Of a DNA stretch of 64,000 bases, positions 1 through 9,824 are shown in pieces. The DNA is from Pseudomonas denitrificans (nom. rej.). GTDB lineage: Bacteria; Pseudomonadota; Gammaproteobacteria; Pseudomonadales; Pseudomonadaceae. Each line of letters opens with the position of its first letter. The first letter of the stretch is position 1. Both the position numbers and the translations under genes were made by a program. Where the stretch lies: the NCBI RefSeq assembly GCF_008807415.1, contig NZ_CP043626.1, positions 4,123,501 through 4,187,500 of the forward strand, given 5' to 3'. Below the pieces are notes generated by a model. That model ran no database searches. It was given only the letters and a program-made list of their open reading frames with translations, and was not told the DNA's origin.

Positions 1-650
1 ACATCAACAACAAGGCGCACTTCCAGTTCCAGCAGGGGCAGTTGGGCAATCAGGAAAACGCCCGCTACACGCTCCTGCTGCTGGACCAGCAATTGGCCCG
101 CACCGGCTACCGCTACCAGCCCCAGGACAGCCTGGAAGTGGCCTTCCCCGCGCTGGCCAGCAGCAACGGCTGCCCGTCCTTCAAGGCCGGCCAGACCTAC
201 CAGGCCAGCAGCGACGGCAAGGGCGTCTGCCTGCGCTACCAGGGCGCCAGCGATAGCACCACGGAAGTCGCCGGCTCCAATGGCAACCAGTACGACTGCC
301 TGGGCACGTTCATCCCACGCGGTACACGCGTGCTCACGCGCATCGGCTATGTAGCCGGCAGCACGCCGGCGGACGGCACCCTTACCTGCACGGCCCAGGG
401 CGCCACCGAGCAGGCGCTGATCAAGGGCGTGGCGGGCTTTGCGCTGTTCGCCCTGCCCGCCAGCAGCGATGACAGCCAGGCGGTCAGCTACGCCGCTCTG
501 CTCGCCACCGGCGCGTCGACCCGTGGCGGCATGAGCAGCGATATCGCCAGCCGCTGGAAAACCCTCAGCGGCGCGACCCTCAGCGAGAACACCGCCTACG
601 TCTACCAGATCGCCCAAGGCAGCGTGATGCTGCGGAACCTGATGCCATGA
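1..650 (+). CDS. pilW: PilW-like minor pilin, C-terminal part (5' end outside window)
   Basis: The frame is open from base 3 of the window, so the N-terminus with the prepilin leader lies upstream; about 215 residues are visible. The identity as a type IV pilus minor pilin of the PilW family rests mainly on position: it overlaps by ATGA a PilX-like gene, followed by pilY1 and pilE, the known order of the minor-pilin operon in Pseudomonas. The visible part is rich in Ser, Ala and Gly with several Cys, as expected of a secreted pilin-like globular domain. PilW is part of the tip/priming complex that starts pilus assembly in the inner membrane. The TTG at 42 is an internal codon, not a start. 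Known: operon order and role. Inferred: family assignment without the diagnostic N-terminus. Confidence 0.75.
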   Translation, partial: INNKAHFQFQQGQLGNQENARYTLLLLDQQLARTGYRYQPQDSLEVAFPALASSNGCPSFKAGQTYQASSDGKGVCLRYQGASDSTTEVAGSNGNQYDCLGTFIPRGTRVLTRIGYVAGSTPADGTLTCTAQGATEQALIKGVAGFALFALPASSDDSQAVSYAALLATGASTRGGMSSDIASRWKTLSGATLSENTAYVYQIAQGSVMLRNLMP

Positions 651-1225
651 GCCCACGACACACCCTGCGCGCGCAACGCGGCGCCACCCTGGTCATCGCC
701 CTGGTGATGCTGCTGCTCGGCACCCTGATCGCCCTGAGCAGCATGCGCGGTACCACCACCGAGACCCGCATCATCGGCAACCTCAGCGAGCAGCAGCATT
801 CGCGGGCGGCCGCCGAGTCGGCGCTGCGCGAGGGCGAGCGCCGCCTGGCCGCGCAGACCAGCCTGGACCAGGGGTCGGCGAACTGCGCCTCCAGCGTCGC
901 GCAACACGCCAACCTGTGCATCCTGGTCAGCGACAAGTACTCCTCCAACGCCAAGGCCAGCGCCGACTGGTGGAGCAGCGACGCCACCTCCATCGCCTAC
1001 CTGGGCATGGACGGCAGCTCCACCTTCGACCCGGTGCCACGCTGGAACGCCGCCTACATCGCCTTCGACCCGGCCGACTCCAACGGCAACGTGCAGATCA
1101 CCGACCCCGACGAACGTTCCCAGGGGCGCGGGCCGCATTACTACCGGGTGAGCGCTGCCGCCCGCGCCGACGGACAGCGCCTGATGAGCGTGCTGCAGAC
1201 CGTCACCATCCGTCGTTACTACTGA
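647..1225 (+). CDS. pilX: Type IV pilus assembly protein PilX
   Basis: 192 residues. The N-terminus RGATLVIALVMLLLGTLIAL (about residues 11-30) followed by MRGTTTETRIIGN is the PilX_N pattern: a hydrophobic helix shared by pilin-like subunits with the ETR.IGN segment typical of PilX. The start ATG at 647 overlaps the pilW stop (ATGA), so translation is probably coupled. The remainder is a periplasmic domain with two Cys (around SANCASS and ANLCILV) that may form a disulfide. PilX belongs to the minor-pilin/PilY1 priming complex of the type IV pilus. The length matches PilX of other pseudomonads (roughly 190-200 aa). Confidence 0.85.
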   Translation: MSPRHTLRAQRGATLVIALVMLLLGTLIALSSMRGTTTETRIIGNLSEQQHSRAAAESALREGERRLAAQTSLDQGSANCASSVAQHANLCILVSDKYSSNAKASADWWSSDATSIAYLGMDGSSTFDPVPRWNAAYIAFDPADSNGNVQITDPDERSQGRGPHYYRVSAAARADGQRLMSVLQTVTIRRYY

Positions 1226-1235
1226 GGAGCCCGAC

Positions 1236-4200
1236 GTGAGCCGACGTCCCGCCCAGCCCTTCCTGCCGTACCTGTTCGGCGGCCTGCTGCTGGCCACCGC
1301 GCTGCCCACCGATGCCGCGACCCTGACGCTGAGCCAGCAGCCGCTGTTCCTCACCGAGGGCGTGGCGCCGAACATCATGGTGACCATCGACAACTCCAAC
1401 AGCATGCGCTGGAGCTTCGCCCCCGATGGCATGAACCCCACAACCGGGAGCACCTACAACGGCTATACCGCCGACCAGGTGCGTACCAGCCGACGCGCCA
1501 AGTCGTCGACCTTCAACCCGCTGTACTACAACCCCAACGTCACCTACCAGGCGCCCTACAGCGTCAGCTACAGCAATGCCAGCACCACCTACACGCCGCT
1601 GACCACCAGCTTCACCACGGCCTACGTGAACGGCTTCAAGAGCGCCAAGGGCAGCTTCGACCTGAGCTCGGCGTACAAGGTCTCCTGGGAGTACGACACC
1701 GCTCGCGCGACCACCGACAGCACCTACTGGACCTACACCGGCTACACGTCCTACAACAGCCCGGACAAGGTCTACTACCTGGCGGCGAACCCGTCGTCGG
1801 ACTTCAGTTCGAGCAGTACCCAACTCGCCAGCACCACCAGCAGCTCGTCCGCCACCTCCTCCAGCACCAGCAAATCGGGCTCGCTCACCGGCGGCGGCAC
1901 CTACACCGTCACCACCAAGAGCAACAGCTGCACGGCCACGGTCACCAACCCGAAATCCAGCAGCACCTCGACCACCAACAGCGACGGCAGCACCACCAGC
2001 ACCACCACCGCCGTCAGCTACTCGACTGCCAGCTGCTCCTACGTCACCAGCGGCGGCAAAACCACCTACACGGTGACATCGACCGCGACCACCACCCAGA
2101 CGAGCACCATCACCTACCCGGACCGCACCAAGACCGCAGTGCCGGCGTACTACTACGTCTACAACACTGCGCTCAGCGGCTGCAGCAGCAACGTCAACGA
2201 CGACAACTGCTACAAGCTGGTGACCGTGTCCTCCACCTCCGGCACCAACGGCAGTGACGAGCGGCAGAACTTCGCCAACTGGTACAGCTTCTACCGCAAC
2301 CGTGAGCTGGCGACCCAGTCCGGCGCCAACCTCGCCTTCGTCTCGCTGCCGGAGAACACCCGCCTCAGCTGGCAGGCCCTGGGCACCAGCGATACCTGCA
2401 TCACCAGCAGCTCGTACCTGTCGAGCTACAACTGCCGCGGGCTGAGCAACACCAGCAGCAGCTACTACGACAACCGCCTGGGCACCTTCTCCGGCGCGCA
2501 CCGGGCCAAGTTCTTCGAGTGGCTCGGCGACATCTACTTCAACCAGGGCACCCCGCTGCTGGATGCCGTCGACCGCGTCGGCTCGCTGCTCAGCGTCACC
2601 GGCAAGTACAGCCCCTATGCCTACTCCATCGGCAGCAGCGAAACACCGCTGTACAGCTGCCGGGCGAGCTACAGCATCACCCTCACCGACGGCATCTGGA
2701 ACACCGCCGGCAGCCACGGCGACTGGGACAGCACCGGTCGCACCCTGCCCGACGGCCAGACCTACAGTGCACGCGCACCGTACAAGGACAGCGCCTCCAA
2801 CACCCTCGCCGACCTGGCGTTCAAGTACTGGGCCACCGACGCCCAGCCGAACATCGCCAACAACGTCAGCACCTACATCGCCGAGAGCAGCAGCAACGCC
2901 ACCACCCAGTACTGGAACCCGAAGAACGATCCGGCGACCTGGCAGCACATGGTCAGCTACTTCGTCGGCCTGGGCCTGACCACCAGCCTGACCAACCCGG
3001 CCTGGGGGGCGACACCTACTCCGGCGACTACAGCAAACTGGCCGCCGGCACCCTGAGCTGGCCCGCGGCTTCGTCAGGCAGCGCCAACAACGTCTACGAC
3101 CTGTGGCACGCGGCGGTCGACTCCCGCGGCGAATTCTTCAGCGTCGACTCGCCGGATGACCTGGTCTCCGCCCTGCAGAACGTGGTCAACCGCATCTCCC
3201 AGCGCGAGGACTCCGGCGCCGCGCCGGCGCTGGTGAGTTCGCCGCTGCTCAATGCCGACAGCAGCACCGCCGACAGCGAGCTGTACAGCTACACCCCGAA
3301 GTTCGCCAGCACCGACTGGAGCGGTGACCTCATCAAGTACCTGCAGAACACCGCCAACGGCAGCCAGACCTCGGTGTGGAGCGCCCAGGACGTGATGGAC
3401 AGCACCTACGGCAGCGGCAACAGCGCCTGGTCCACGCGCACGGTGAAGATGGCCGGCAGCACCGCCGGCACGCTCAAGGATTTCACCTGGAGCAACCTCA
3501 GCAGCGCCCAGCAGACCACCCTCAACAAGACCCTCGCCAGCGTCACCGACAGCAATGGCGAGAAGCGCGTGGCCTACCTGCGTGGCGACCGCAGCAACGA
3601 AGGCACACTGCTGCGTACTCGCAGCACCGTGCTGGGCGACATCATCGATTCTTCGCCGGTACTGGTGGGCCCACCCAACCGCCTGGCCTCGCTGATGAAC
3701 GCCACCGTCAGCAGCACCGACACCTCCTACACCACCTTCAAGAGCACCTGGAGCGCGCGCCCCACGCGCCTCTATGTCGGCGCCAACGACGGCATGCTGC
3801 ATGCCTTCGATGCCGACGGTAAGGAAGTCTTCGCCTACGTACCCAGCGCGGTGATCAGCAACCTCTACAAGCTCACCGACAGCGACTACACCAGCGCCAC
3901 CCACCAGTATTACGTGGACGGCTCGCCGGTCACTGCCGATGTCTATTACGACAACGCCTGGCATACCGTGCTGGTCGGCACCCTGCGCGGCGGCGGCCGC
4001 GCGCTGTTCGCCCTGGACATCACCGACCCGGCCAACATCAAGCTGCTCTGGGAGAAGAGCTACAGCGACAGCGACTACAGCGAGCTGGGCTTCACCTACT
4101 CGCGGCCGACCATCAGCCTGCTGCACAACGGCACCTGGGCGGTGATCCTGGGCAACGGCTACAACGGCGCCAACGACAAGGCCGTGCTCTACCTGATGGA

Positions 4201-5200
4201 CGTCAAGGACGGCAGCCTGATCAAGGCCCTTACCGTCAGCGACGGCAAGACCACCGCCAATAGCCTGGCCACCCCGCGCGCCGCCGATATCAACGGTGAC
4301 CTGATCACCGACTACGTCTATGCCGGTGACCTGCACGGCAACCTCTGGCGCTTCGACCTGACCAGCTCCGGCAGCCTCACCGCCAGCACCACCGCCAGCA
4401 GCTTCCGCGTCGGCTTCGGCGGCTCGCCGCTGTACAGCGCGACGACTACGGCCGGGCAGGTGCAACCCATCACCAGCGCGCCCTACCTGGTCAAGCACAG
4501 CTCCGGCACCGGCTACCTGGTGATCTTCGGCACCGGCAAGTACATCGAGTCCGACGACGCCGACCCCAACACCACCCAGATCATGGGCCTCTATGGCATC
4601 TGGGACCGGCAGACCGCCGGCGAGGCCGCCACCAGTACGCCCACGCTCAGCCGCAGCAAGCTGCAGCAGCAGACCATCACCCAGAGCGAAGTGACCACAT
4701 CCTTCGACAACAACGGCACGGCGGTGACCCAGACCATCCGCACCGTCAGCGACAACGCCGTCACCTGGTACGACAGCAGCGGCAACGTCTCGCAGTACGG
4801 CTGGTACCTGGACCTGCCCGCCACCGGGGAAATGGTGGTCAACAACCCCTATGCCACCTCCGGCGTGCTGCTCGCCAGCACCCTGACGCCCAACGAAGAC
4901 CCCTGCGCCGACGGCGTCACCACCTGGCTGATGTCGCTCGACCCGTATACCGGCGGCGCCACCGATTTCGCCACCCTGGACCTGAACAACGACGGCGTGG
5001 TGGACGACAACGATCTGTACAACGGCAGCGTCGTCTCCGCCTTGCAGATGTCCGGCCTCAAGGGCGGCTTCACGGTCGGCAGCACCAGCGCCAGCAGCAG
5101 CAACGTCAACGCCTGCGGCAGCGACGGCTGCGTCAGCGTGGCAACCAGCGGCGCCAGCTCCGGGCGGCAGAACTGGCTGAACATCAAGGAACAGGAATGA
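1236..5200 (+). pseudogene. pilY1: pilY1, type IV pilus tip adhesin, split by a one-base frameshift
   Basis: Two reading frames together make one PilY1 of about 1321 aa. The first frame starts at GTG 1236, preceded by GAGGAG, and runs to a stop at 3056. The second frame carries the continuation from about 3008 to 5200. The join is in a run of six G (3004-3009); one extra G would restore AWGGDTYSGDY. The N-terminal half has a signal peptide and a VWA-like segment with the metal-site motif DNSNS (TIDNSNSM). The C-terminal half is the PilY1 beta-propeller, with the calcium loop [12 protein letters not shown] near 4979-5014. A Ser/Thr-rich low-complexity stretch occupies about 1800-2140. PilY1 sits at the pilus tip and acts in adhesion, mechanosensing and retraction control. 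As sequenced, the product would end after 606 aa without the propeller. A sequencing indel is as likely as a true mutation. Confidence 0.9.
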
Positions 5201-5634
5201 ACAGGCACTACCGGCAAAAAGGCTTCACCCTGATGGAGCTCATGGTGGTGGTGGCGATCGTGGCGATCCTCGCCGCCGTAGCCTACCCCAGCTACCAGGA
5301 ATACGTGCTGCGCGGCAAACGCGCGGAAGGCCAGGCCCTGCTCAACCAGGCCGCGTCGCAGGAAGAGCGCTGGTATGCGCTCAACTCGGTATCCGGCTAC
5401 GTCACCGACCAGGCTTCGGTGGCCAACCTGAAGCTGGCTGGCACCAGTGGCAGCACCGTCACCTCCCCCACCGGCCTGTATACCCTGACGGTGGGAGGAG
5501 GCAGCAGCGACGGCGGCTACACGCTGACGGCCAACCCGACCTTCACCGATAGCAAGTGCACGCACCTGACCCTGACCGCCCAGGGCCAGAAGGGCAGCAG
5601 CGGCACCGGCAGTGTGAGCGATTGCTGGCGGTGA
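5197..5634 (+). CDS. pilE: Type IV minor pilin PilE
   Basis: 145 residues with a textbook class III signal: a short basic leader ending in G, then F-T-L-M-E-L-M (cut between QKG and FTL, Glu at +5 of the mature protein) and the hydrophobic helix [20 protein letters not shown]. The start ATG overlaps the pilY1 stop (ATGA at 5197-5200), so it is the last gene of the minor-pilin operon. Two Cys near the C-terminus (SKCTHL and SDCWR) form the D-region disulfide typical of these pilins. There is no separate pilY2 gene between pilY1 and pilE here. PilE is cut and N-methylated by PilD and joins the minor-pilin complex in the inner membrane. Confidence 0.9.
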   Translation: MNRHYRQKGFTLMELMVVVAIVAILAAVAYPSYQEYVLRGKRAEGQALLNQAASQEERWYALNSVSGYVTDQASVANLKLAGTSGSTVTSPTGLYTLTVGGGSSDGGYTLTANPTFTDSKCTHLTLTAQGQKGSSGTGSVSDCWR

Positions 5635-5700
5635 GGCGCGACCAGCCGCCTGATCGAGCGGAGCGGTGCTGAGTCAATCGCAGACGGCTTGGGCTCCACT

Positions 5701-5810
5701 GTAGGAGCGGGCCATGCCCGCGATCCGCCGGCAGGGCCGGCGCCAGATCGGCACTGGGCTCACCGGATGGACACGCACCGGATACGGTCGCGGGCATGGC
5801 CCGCTCCTAC
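5701..5810. repeat. Inverted REP pair downstream of pilE
   Basis: The 23-base unit at 5701-5723 (GTAGGAGCGGGCCATGCCCG...) occurs as its reverse complement at 5788-5810, separated by 64 bases. Each unit is itself a small palindrome (GCGGGC.AT.GCCCGC). The same family recurs at 48809-48860, so it is a dispersed Pseudomonas REP element lying between convergent genes. Confidence 0.85.
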
Positions 5811-5819
5811 AGGTAGCCG

Positions 5820-6935
5820 TCACTGCCCGGGGATAGAAAACGCCACCAGCCGATACCCCTCGGCGGTACGGATGAATTCGAAGCTGGCGTGCTTGCCCGG
5901 CTCGAACGAGCCCTGCTGCCAATGCTCCATGGCCGACACCCTGGGCGTCTGCCACTGGGCGAACTCGCCGCAACCGTCGAAGTACTGCGGGTCGCGCTCG
6001 GGGTCGAAGGGCCAGCCCATATCGCCCTGGCGCACGCCGTAGCCGACGGAGCTTCGCAAGGCCTCCAGTCGCTGGCGCAACTCTGCGCCGTACTTTTTCA
6101 GCACCTCGTCCGGCGTGGCGGCCTGCCAGTCATCCAGCGGCTCACCGCCCTGCCCAATCCGGATTCGGGAGTAGCTGTGGGCCTTCAGCGAGGCGTCATC
6201 GAGGTGCGCGAGGAACTCATCGCGGAACCAGACGGCGAAGTCCTTCTCGATATCGACGAAGCTGATGTAGCGGCCGTCGACTCCCTTGAAGGACACGCGG
6301 CGCGGGTCGCTGGAAGCTTGCCCGCTCACCTGCTTCGAAAACCAGTCCAGCGCTTCGGCGCGGGAAGCGTCGAAGCCTTGCACCAGCGTCCTGCCGTGGC
6401 GATCCAGCAGCAGTTCAGTGCCACCGCTCCAGCCCTTGTGCTCGCACTGCTCCAGGCTCACGTCCGGATCGGCACAGCTGCGCGTGGCGCCCTTCAGCGC
6501 CACCACCATGCCGTTGCGCATGGCCGTCGCGTCACTCAGCTCGGCCGGGATCAGCACCTGGCCATTGCCGTCGAGGAAACCGACCTTGTCACGCTGGCGG
6601 TCACGGAAGCGGATGCTGTTTTCGCTCTCGCAGACCGGTGCGTTATCGAAGAAGTACAGCGAATCCGGCGCCACCTGTCGGCCGTCGCGCAACAGGTAGT
6701 AGCTGCGGTAACCGTCGGCAGTTTCCTCACCGGCGGCGATGACGTGCTCGAAGCGCCGGGCCAGGGTCAACATCGGGCTGAGCGTCGGCGCGACCTTCAC
6801 CACACCTTGCGCATCCTTGAAGCCGATGAGGTCATTCTGCGTGAAGGCCAACCAGGGGCCGTCCGCCGCTGCGCAAGTGCTCAGCACCAGCGCCACGAGG
6901 CCTGCCAGCCCAGCACCAATGCCCTTTCCGTCCAT
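5820..6935 (-). CDS. Secreted WG-repeat-like protein of unknown function
   Basis: 371 residues. The N-terminus (MDGKGIGAGLAGLVALVLSTCAAA) is a signal peptide, possibly with Cys at the cut. The first half contains repeated segments of the type 'GF.D..G.V..P.L......F.NG...' (for example VGFLDGNGQVLIPAELSDA and LLLDRHGRTLVQGFDASR), which resemble WG (KWG) beta repeats. The second half is alpha/beta and not recognised. It stands alone: the MFS gene upstream is separated by a terminator, and the pil operon is convergent with a REP in between. No enzyme motif is visible, so I assign no function beyond an exported protein. Confidence 0.6.
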   Translation of the reverse strand: MDGKGIGAGLAGLVALVLSTCAAADGPWLAFTQNDLIGFKDAQGVVKVAPTLSPMLTLARRFEHVIAAGEETADGYRSYYLLRDGRQVAPDSLYFFDNAPVCESENSIRFRDRQRDKVGFLDGNGQVLIPAELSDATAMRNGMVVALKGATRSCADPDVSLEQCEHKGWSGGTELLLDRHGRTLVQGFDASRAEALDWFSKQVSGQASSDPRRVSFKGVDGRYISFVDIEKDFAVWFRDEFLAHLDDASLKAHSYSRIRIGQGGEPLDDWQAATPDEVLKKYGAELRQRLEALRSSVGYGVRQGDMGWPFDPERDPQYFDGCGEFAQWQTPRVSAMEHWQQGSFEPGKHASFEFIRTAEGYRLVAFSIPGQ

Positions 6936-6983
6936 GCCGGAAACCTCGCCTCAAGTCCGTGTTGCGCCGCATTGTGCCACGGG

Positions 6984-7018
6984 CAAAGAAAAGCCCCGTG
7001 CATCACTGCGCGGGGGCT
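6984..7018 (-). terminator. Rho-independent terminator after the MFS gene
   Basis: Read on the minus strand: AGCCCCCG...CGGGGCT hairpin followed by TTTTCTTT, between the end of the transporter (7038) and the start of the WG-repeat-like protein (6935). Confidence 0.7.
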
Positions 7019-7037
7019 CGATCTCGCGGAAGAACGA

Positions 7038-8401
7038 TCAGGCCGGCTGGCGTTGCATCGCGCCGCTGTCGCTCTCGCCTTTCAGGCTCCAGCTCTTCAG
7101 GTGCTCCAGGCTCGCGCGGTAGGGCTTCAGGCCGCTGGCCAGCAGCAGTGCCCCGCGACCAGCGCCACGACGCTGACGATCAGCAGCGAGTAGCGCAGCG
7201 CCATGTCGTCGGCGAACACGTAGTCGGTCACCAGGGCGATGGCGGTCGGGCCGATGCCCAGGCCCAGCAGCGTGACCACGAACAGGTAGATGGCCGAGGC
7301 CTGGCCGCGCATGGAGTTGGGCATGATTTCCTGGATCGCCGCGGGGGCGACGCCGAAGGGCATGCTGAGGAAGAACACGATGGGCGCCATCATCGCCGCC
7401 GCCGCGTTGCCGCTGTCCAGCAGCGGATAGACCAGGCTCAGCGGGATCGCCAGGCAGGCAGCCAACAGCCCCACGCGCATGTTGGCATCGGTGCGCCCGC
7501 GCTTGGCCCAGTAGTCGGCCAGACGGCCGCCGCAGACGATGCCCAGGCAACCGAACACGGCGACAATGCTGCCGTACACCACGCCCACATGGCCGGCGTC
7601 CCAGCCGTAGGTGCGGACGAAGAAGGTCGGCACCCAGGCGCCGCTGCCGTAGCTGGCGAAGGAGATGCAGGCGAAGCCGAAGTTGTGGCAGAGCACGGTC
7701 TTGCGGTTGGCGCGCAGGTAGGCGCCCACTTCACTCATCGGCACCACCACGCCGGCACCGACGCCACGGCGGGTCGGTTCCTTCACCGCGAGCATCAGCA
7801 GGGTGAAGAGCACGCCGGCAGCGCCGAGGATCAGGAAGATCAGCTGCCAGGGGCGCACTTCACCGAGGATCGGCAGGTGTACGTCGCCCTGGGCGGAAGC
7901 GAACTTGATCACCAGCCCGCCGAGCAGGAAGGCCAGCCCCGAGCCGAGGTAGATGCCCATGGAGTAGACGCTGATGGCGGTGGCGCGACGCTGGGCCGGG
8001 AAGCTGTCGGCGATCAGCGAGTAGGCGGCCGGCGACAAGGCCGCCTCGCCCACGCCAACACCGACACGGAACAGCAGGAAGTGCCAGTACTGACGCGCCA
8101 GGCCGCAGGCGGCGGTCATGGCACTCCAGATCAGCACGCCGACGGTGATCAGACCGCGACGGCTGCGGCTGTCGGCCATGCGCCCGAGAGGGATACCGCA
8201 CAGCGTGTAGAACAGCGCGAAGGACAGGCCCATCAGCAGGCTCATCTGCGTGTCGCTGATCTCCAGATCGCGACGGATGGGGCCGACCAGCAGGTTGAGA
8301 ATCTGTCGGTCGATGAAGGAAAGCACGTAGGCGACCATGAGGATCGCAACCGTGGACCAGGCCACGGCACTGGAGGGGTAGCCGTTATTGTTGTTGTTCA
8401 T
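7038..8401 (-). pseudogene. MFS transporter with a one-base frameshift near its C-terminus
   Basis: Start at 8401 (MNNNNNGYPSSAVAW), chosen for the AGGAG six to eight bases upstream. The protein has twelve hydrophobic helices. Helix 1 ends FIDRQILNLLV, and the loop GIPLGRMADSRSRRGL is the MFS signature between helices 2 and 3, so it is a major facilitator permease of the spinster / organic-acid type; the substrate is not predictable. The frame ends at 7127 after ...VVALVAGHCCWPAA. The neighbouring frame carries the expected ending ALLLASGLKPYRAS... to a stop at 7038. One extra C in the run of four at 7151-7154 would join them into about 454 aa. As sequenced, only the end of helix 12 and the cytoplasmic tail change, so the protein could still work. 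Confidence 0.8.
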
Positions 8402-8572
8402 GCCGGGCTCCTGAAACGCCGCCAATCGCGGCGAAGGCGAAGGGGAGAACCCGCAGAGTAGGCATTGCGAACGCGTCGCGCGCGCACTATCAAATCTCTG
8501 AATGCGCGCGTCGGCCGTTGGCTGATGAATGGGTGGTCAGGGATTGGATGGAGGGTTTCGCCGTCTCCCCCT

Positions 8573-8680
8573 GTGGGAGCGAGCAAGCTCGCTCCCACGA
8601 AGAGCAGATCATCCCTGTAGGGCGCATAAAGCGGAACGCTTTATCCGCCGTGGCGGATAACGCTCGAGGCGTTATTCACC
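8573..8680. repeat. Two REP-type palindromes upstream of the MFS gene
   Basis: 8573-8598 is GTGGGAGCGAGC-AA-GCTCGCTCCCAC, a perfect 12-bp-arm palindrome. About 20 bases on, 8617-8680 (GTAGGGCGCATAA..CGGAACG.. TTATCCGCC..GGCGGATAACGC) is a degenerate copy of the element at 15557-15636. They fill the 290-base gap between the divergent or convergent ends of the MFS and hemH units; no gene is seen in this gap. Confidence 0.75.
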
Positions 8681-8693
8681 CGACATGACTGGC

Positions 8694-9716
8694 TCAGATC
8701 GCAGCAGGCATTCGCTCACAAAGCTTCGCCAGCGCCCGCGCCCACAGTTCCTGGTCGTTCAGGCAAGGCACCAGCACCAGCTCCTCGCCACCCGCCGCGC
8801 GGAATTGCTCCTGGCCACGCTGACCGATCTCTTCCAGCGTCTCGATGCAGTCGGCGACGAAGGCCGGGCACATCACCAGCAGGCGCTTCACGCCCTGCTT
8901 GCCGAGCTTGTCCAGCTGCGCCTCGGTGTAGGGCTCGATCCACTTGTTGCGGCCCAGGCGCGACTGGAAGGACACCGACCAGCGCCCGTCCTGCAGACCG
9001 GCGCCAGCGGCGAAATCCTCCGCCGTGCGCAGGCACTGGCTGCGATAACAGACGGCCATGACATCCTCGTGCACACCCCGGCTGGAGCTGGCGGTGAGGT
9101 CGTGGCGCTTGTCCTTCACCAGCTTGCGGATGTGCGACTCGGGCAGGCCGTGGAAGCTCAGCAGCAGATGGTCATAGGGTTGCTCCAGGTACGGCTTCAC
9201 GCTGTCCACCAGCGCCTGGCGGTACTCCGGTTCGGCGTAGAACGGCGGCAGCACCTTCAGCTCCAGCTTGAGGTTGTGCTCGCGCATCACCCGGCGGGCT
9301 TCCTCGATGGCAGTGGTGGTGGTGCTGTCGGCGAACTGCGGGTACAGCGGCGCGAAGGTCACCTGGGTGATGCCCTGCTGGCTCAGACGCAACAGCGCCT
9401 TTTCAATGGACGGTTCGCCATAGCGCATGCCCAGCTCCACCGGGCCGTGCGGCCAGAACGGCTTCACGGCCTCCTGCAGGCGGCGGCTCAGCACGACCAG
9501 CGGCGAGCCCTCGTCCCACCAGATCGACGCGTAGGCGTGGGCGGATTCCTCCGGGCGCTTGCGCAGCACCAGCGATACCAGCAGCCGGCGGATCGGCCAG
9601 GGCAGGTCGATCACGTAAGGGTCCATGAGGAACTGATCGAGGTAGCGGCGCACGTCCTCGACCTGGGTGGAGGCCGGGGATCCCAGGTTGACCAGCAGGA
9701 GGGCGTTTTGGGTCAT
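8694..9716 (-). CDS. hemH: Ferrochelatase HemH
   Basis: 340 residues. Inserts ferrous iron into protoporphyrin IX, the last step of protohaem synthesis, at the cytoplasmic face of the membrane. Family signatures: N-terminal [20 protein letters not shown] with the catalytic His about two-thirds along, and [14 protein letters not shown], which matches the metal-handling / porphyrin-binding block. The length matches bacterial ferrochelatases (320-345 aa). The upstream gene on the same strand is the YfcH-like epimerase, 108 bases away. In P. aeruginosa hemH lies next to the same light-response cluster, which makes sense because porphyrins are photosensitisers. Confidence 0.95.
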   Translation of the reverse strand: MTQNALLLVNLGSPASTQVEDVRRYLDQFLMDPYVIDLPWPIRRLLVSLVLRKRPEESAHAYASIWWDEGSPLVVLSRRLQEAVKPFWPHGPVELGMRYGEPSIEKALLRLSQQGITQVTFAPLYPQFADSTTTTAIEEARRVMREHNLKLELKVLPPFYAEPEYRQALVDSVKPYLEQPYDHLLLSFHGLPESHIRKLVKDKRHDLTASSSRGVHEDVMAVCYRSQCLRTAEDFAAGAGLQDGRWSVSFQSRLGRNKWIEPYTEAQLDKLGKQGVKRLLVMCPAFVADCIETLEEIGQRGQEQFRAAGGEELVLVPCLNDQELWARALAKLCERMPAAI

Positions 9717-9824
9717 GCAGTGTCCTTAAACCGGTACGGTAGGAGGTCGTCGTGCGGGCTGCGCAGTTTACACGCCGCCCGCGCTATCCAGATGTTCCAG
9801 GGCTGTTGCCGATGTCGCAGGGAC

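Noticed and set aside
3004..3011. Programmed -1 frameshift in pilY1
   Set aside because: In the zero frame TGG GGG GCG, the P-site GGG could slip but the A-site GCG cannot re-pair after moving one base, so it is not a canonical X-XXY-YYZ site; a plain indel is simpler.
3074..4498. Long open frame on the minus strand across pilY1
   Set aside because: High-GC third-position effect; protein is Val/Gly/Ala/Arg-rich without motifs and lies fully antisense to a clear PilY1. Many similar antisense frames elsewhere were left out for the same reason.
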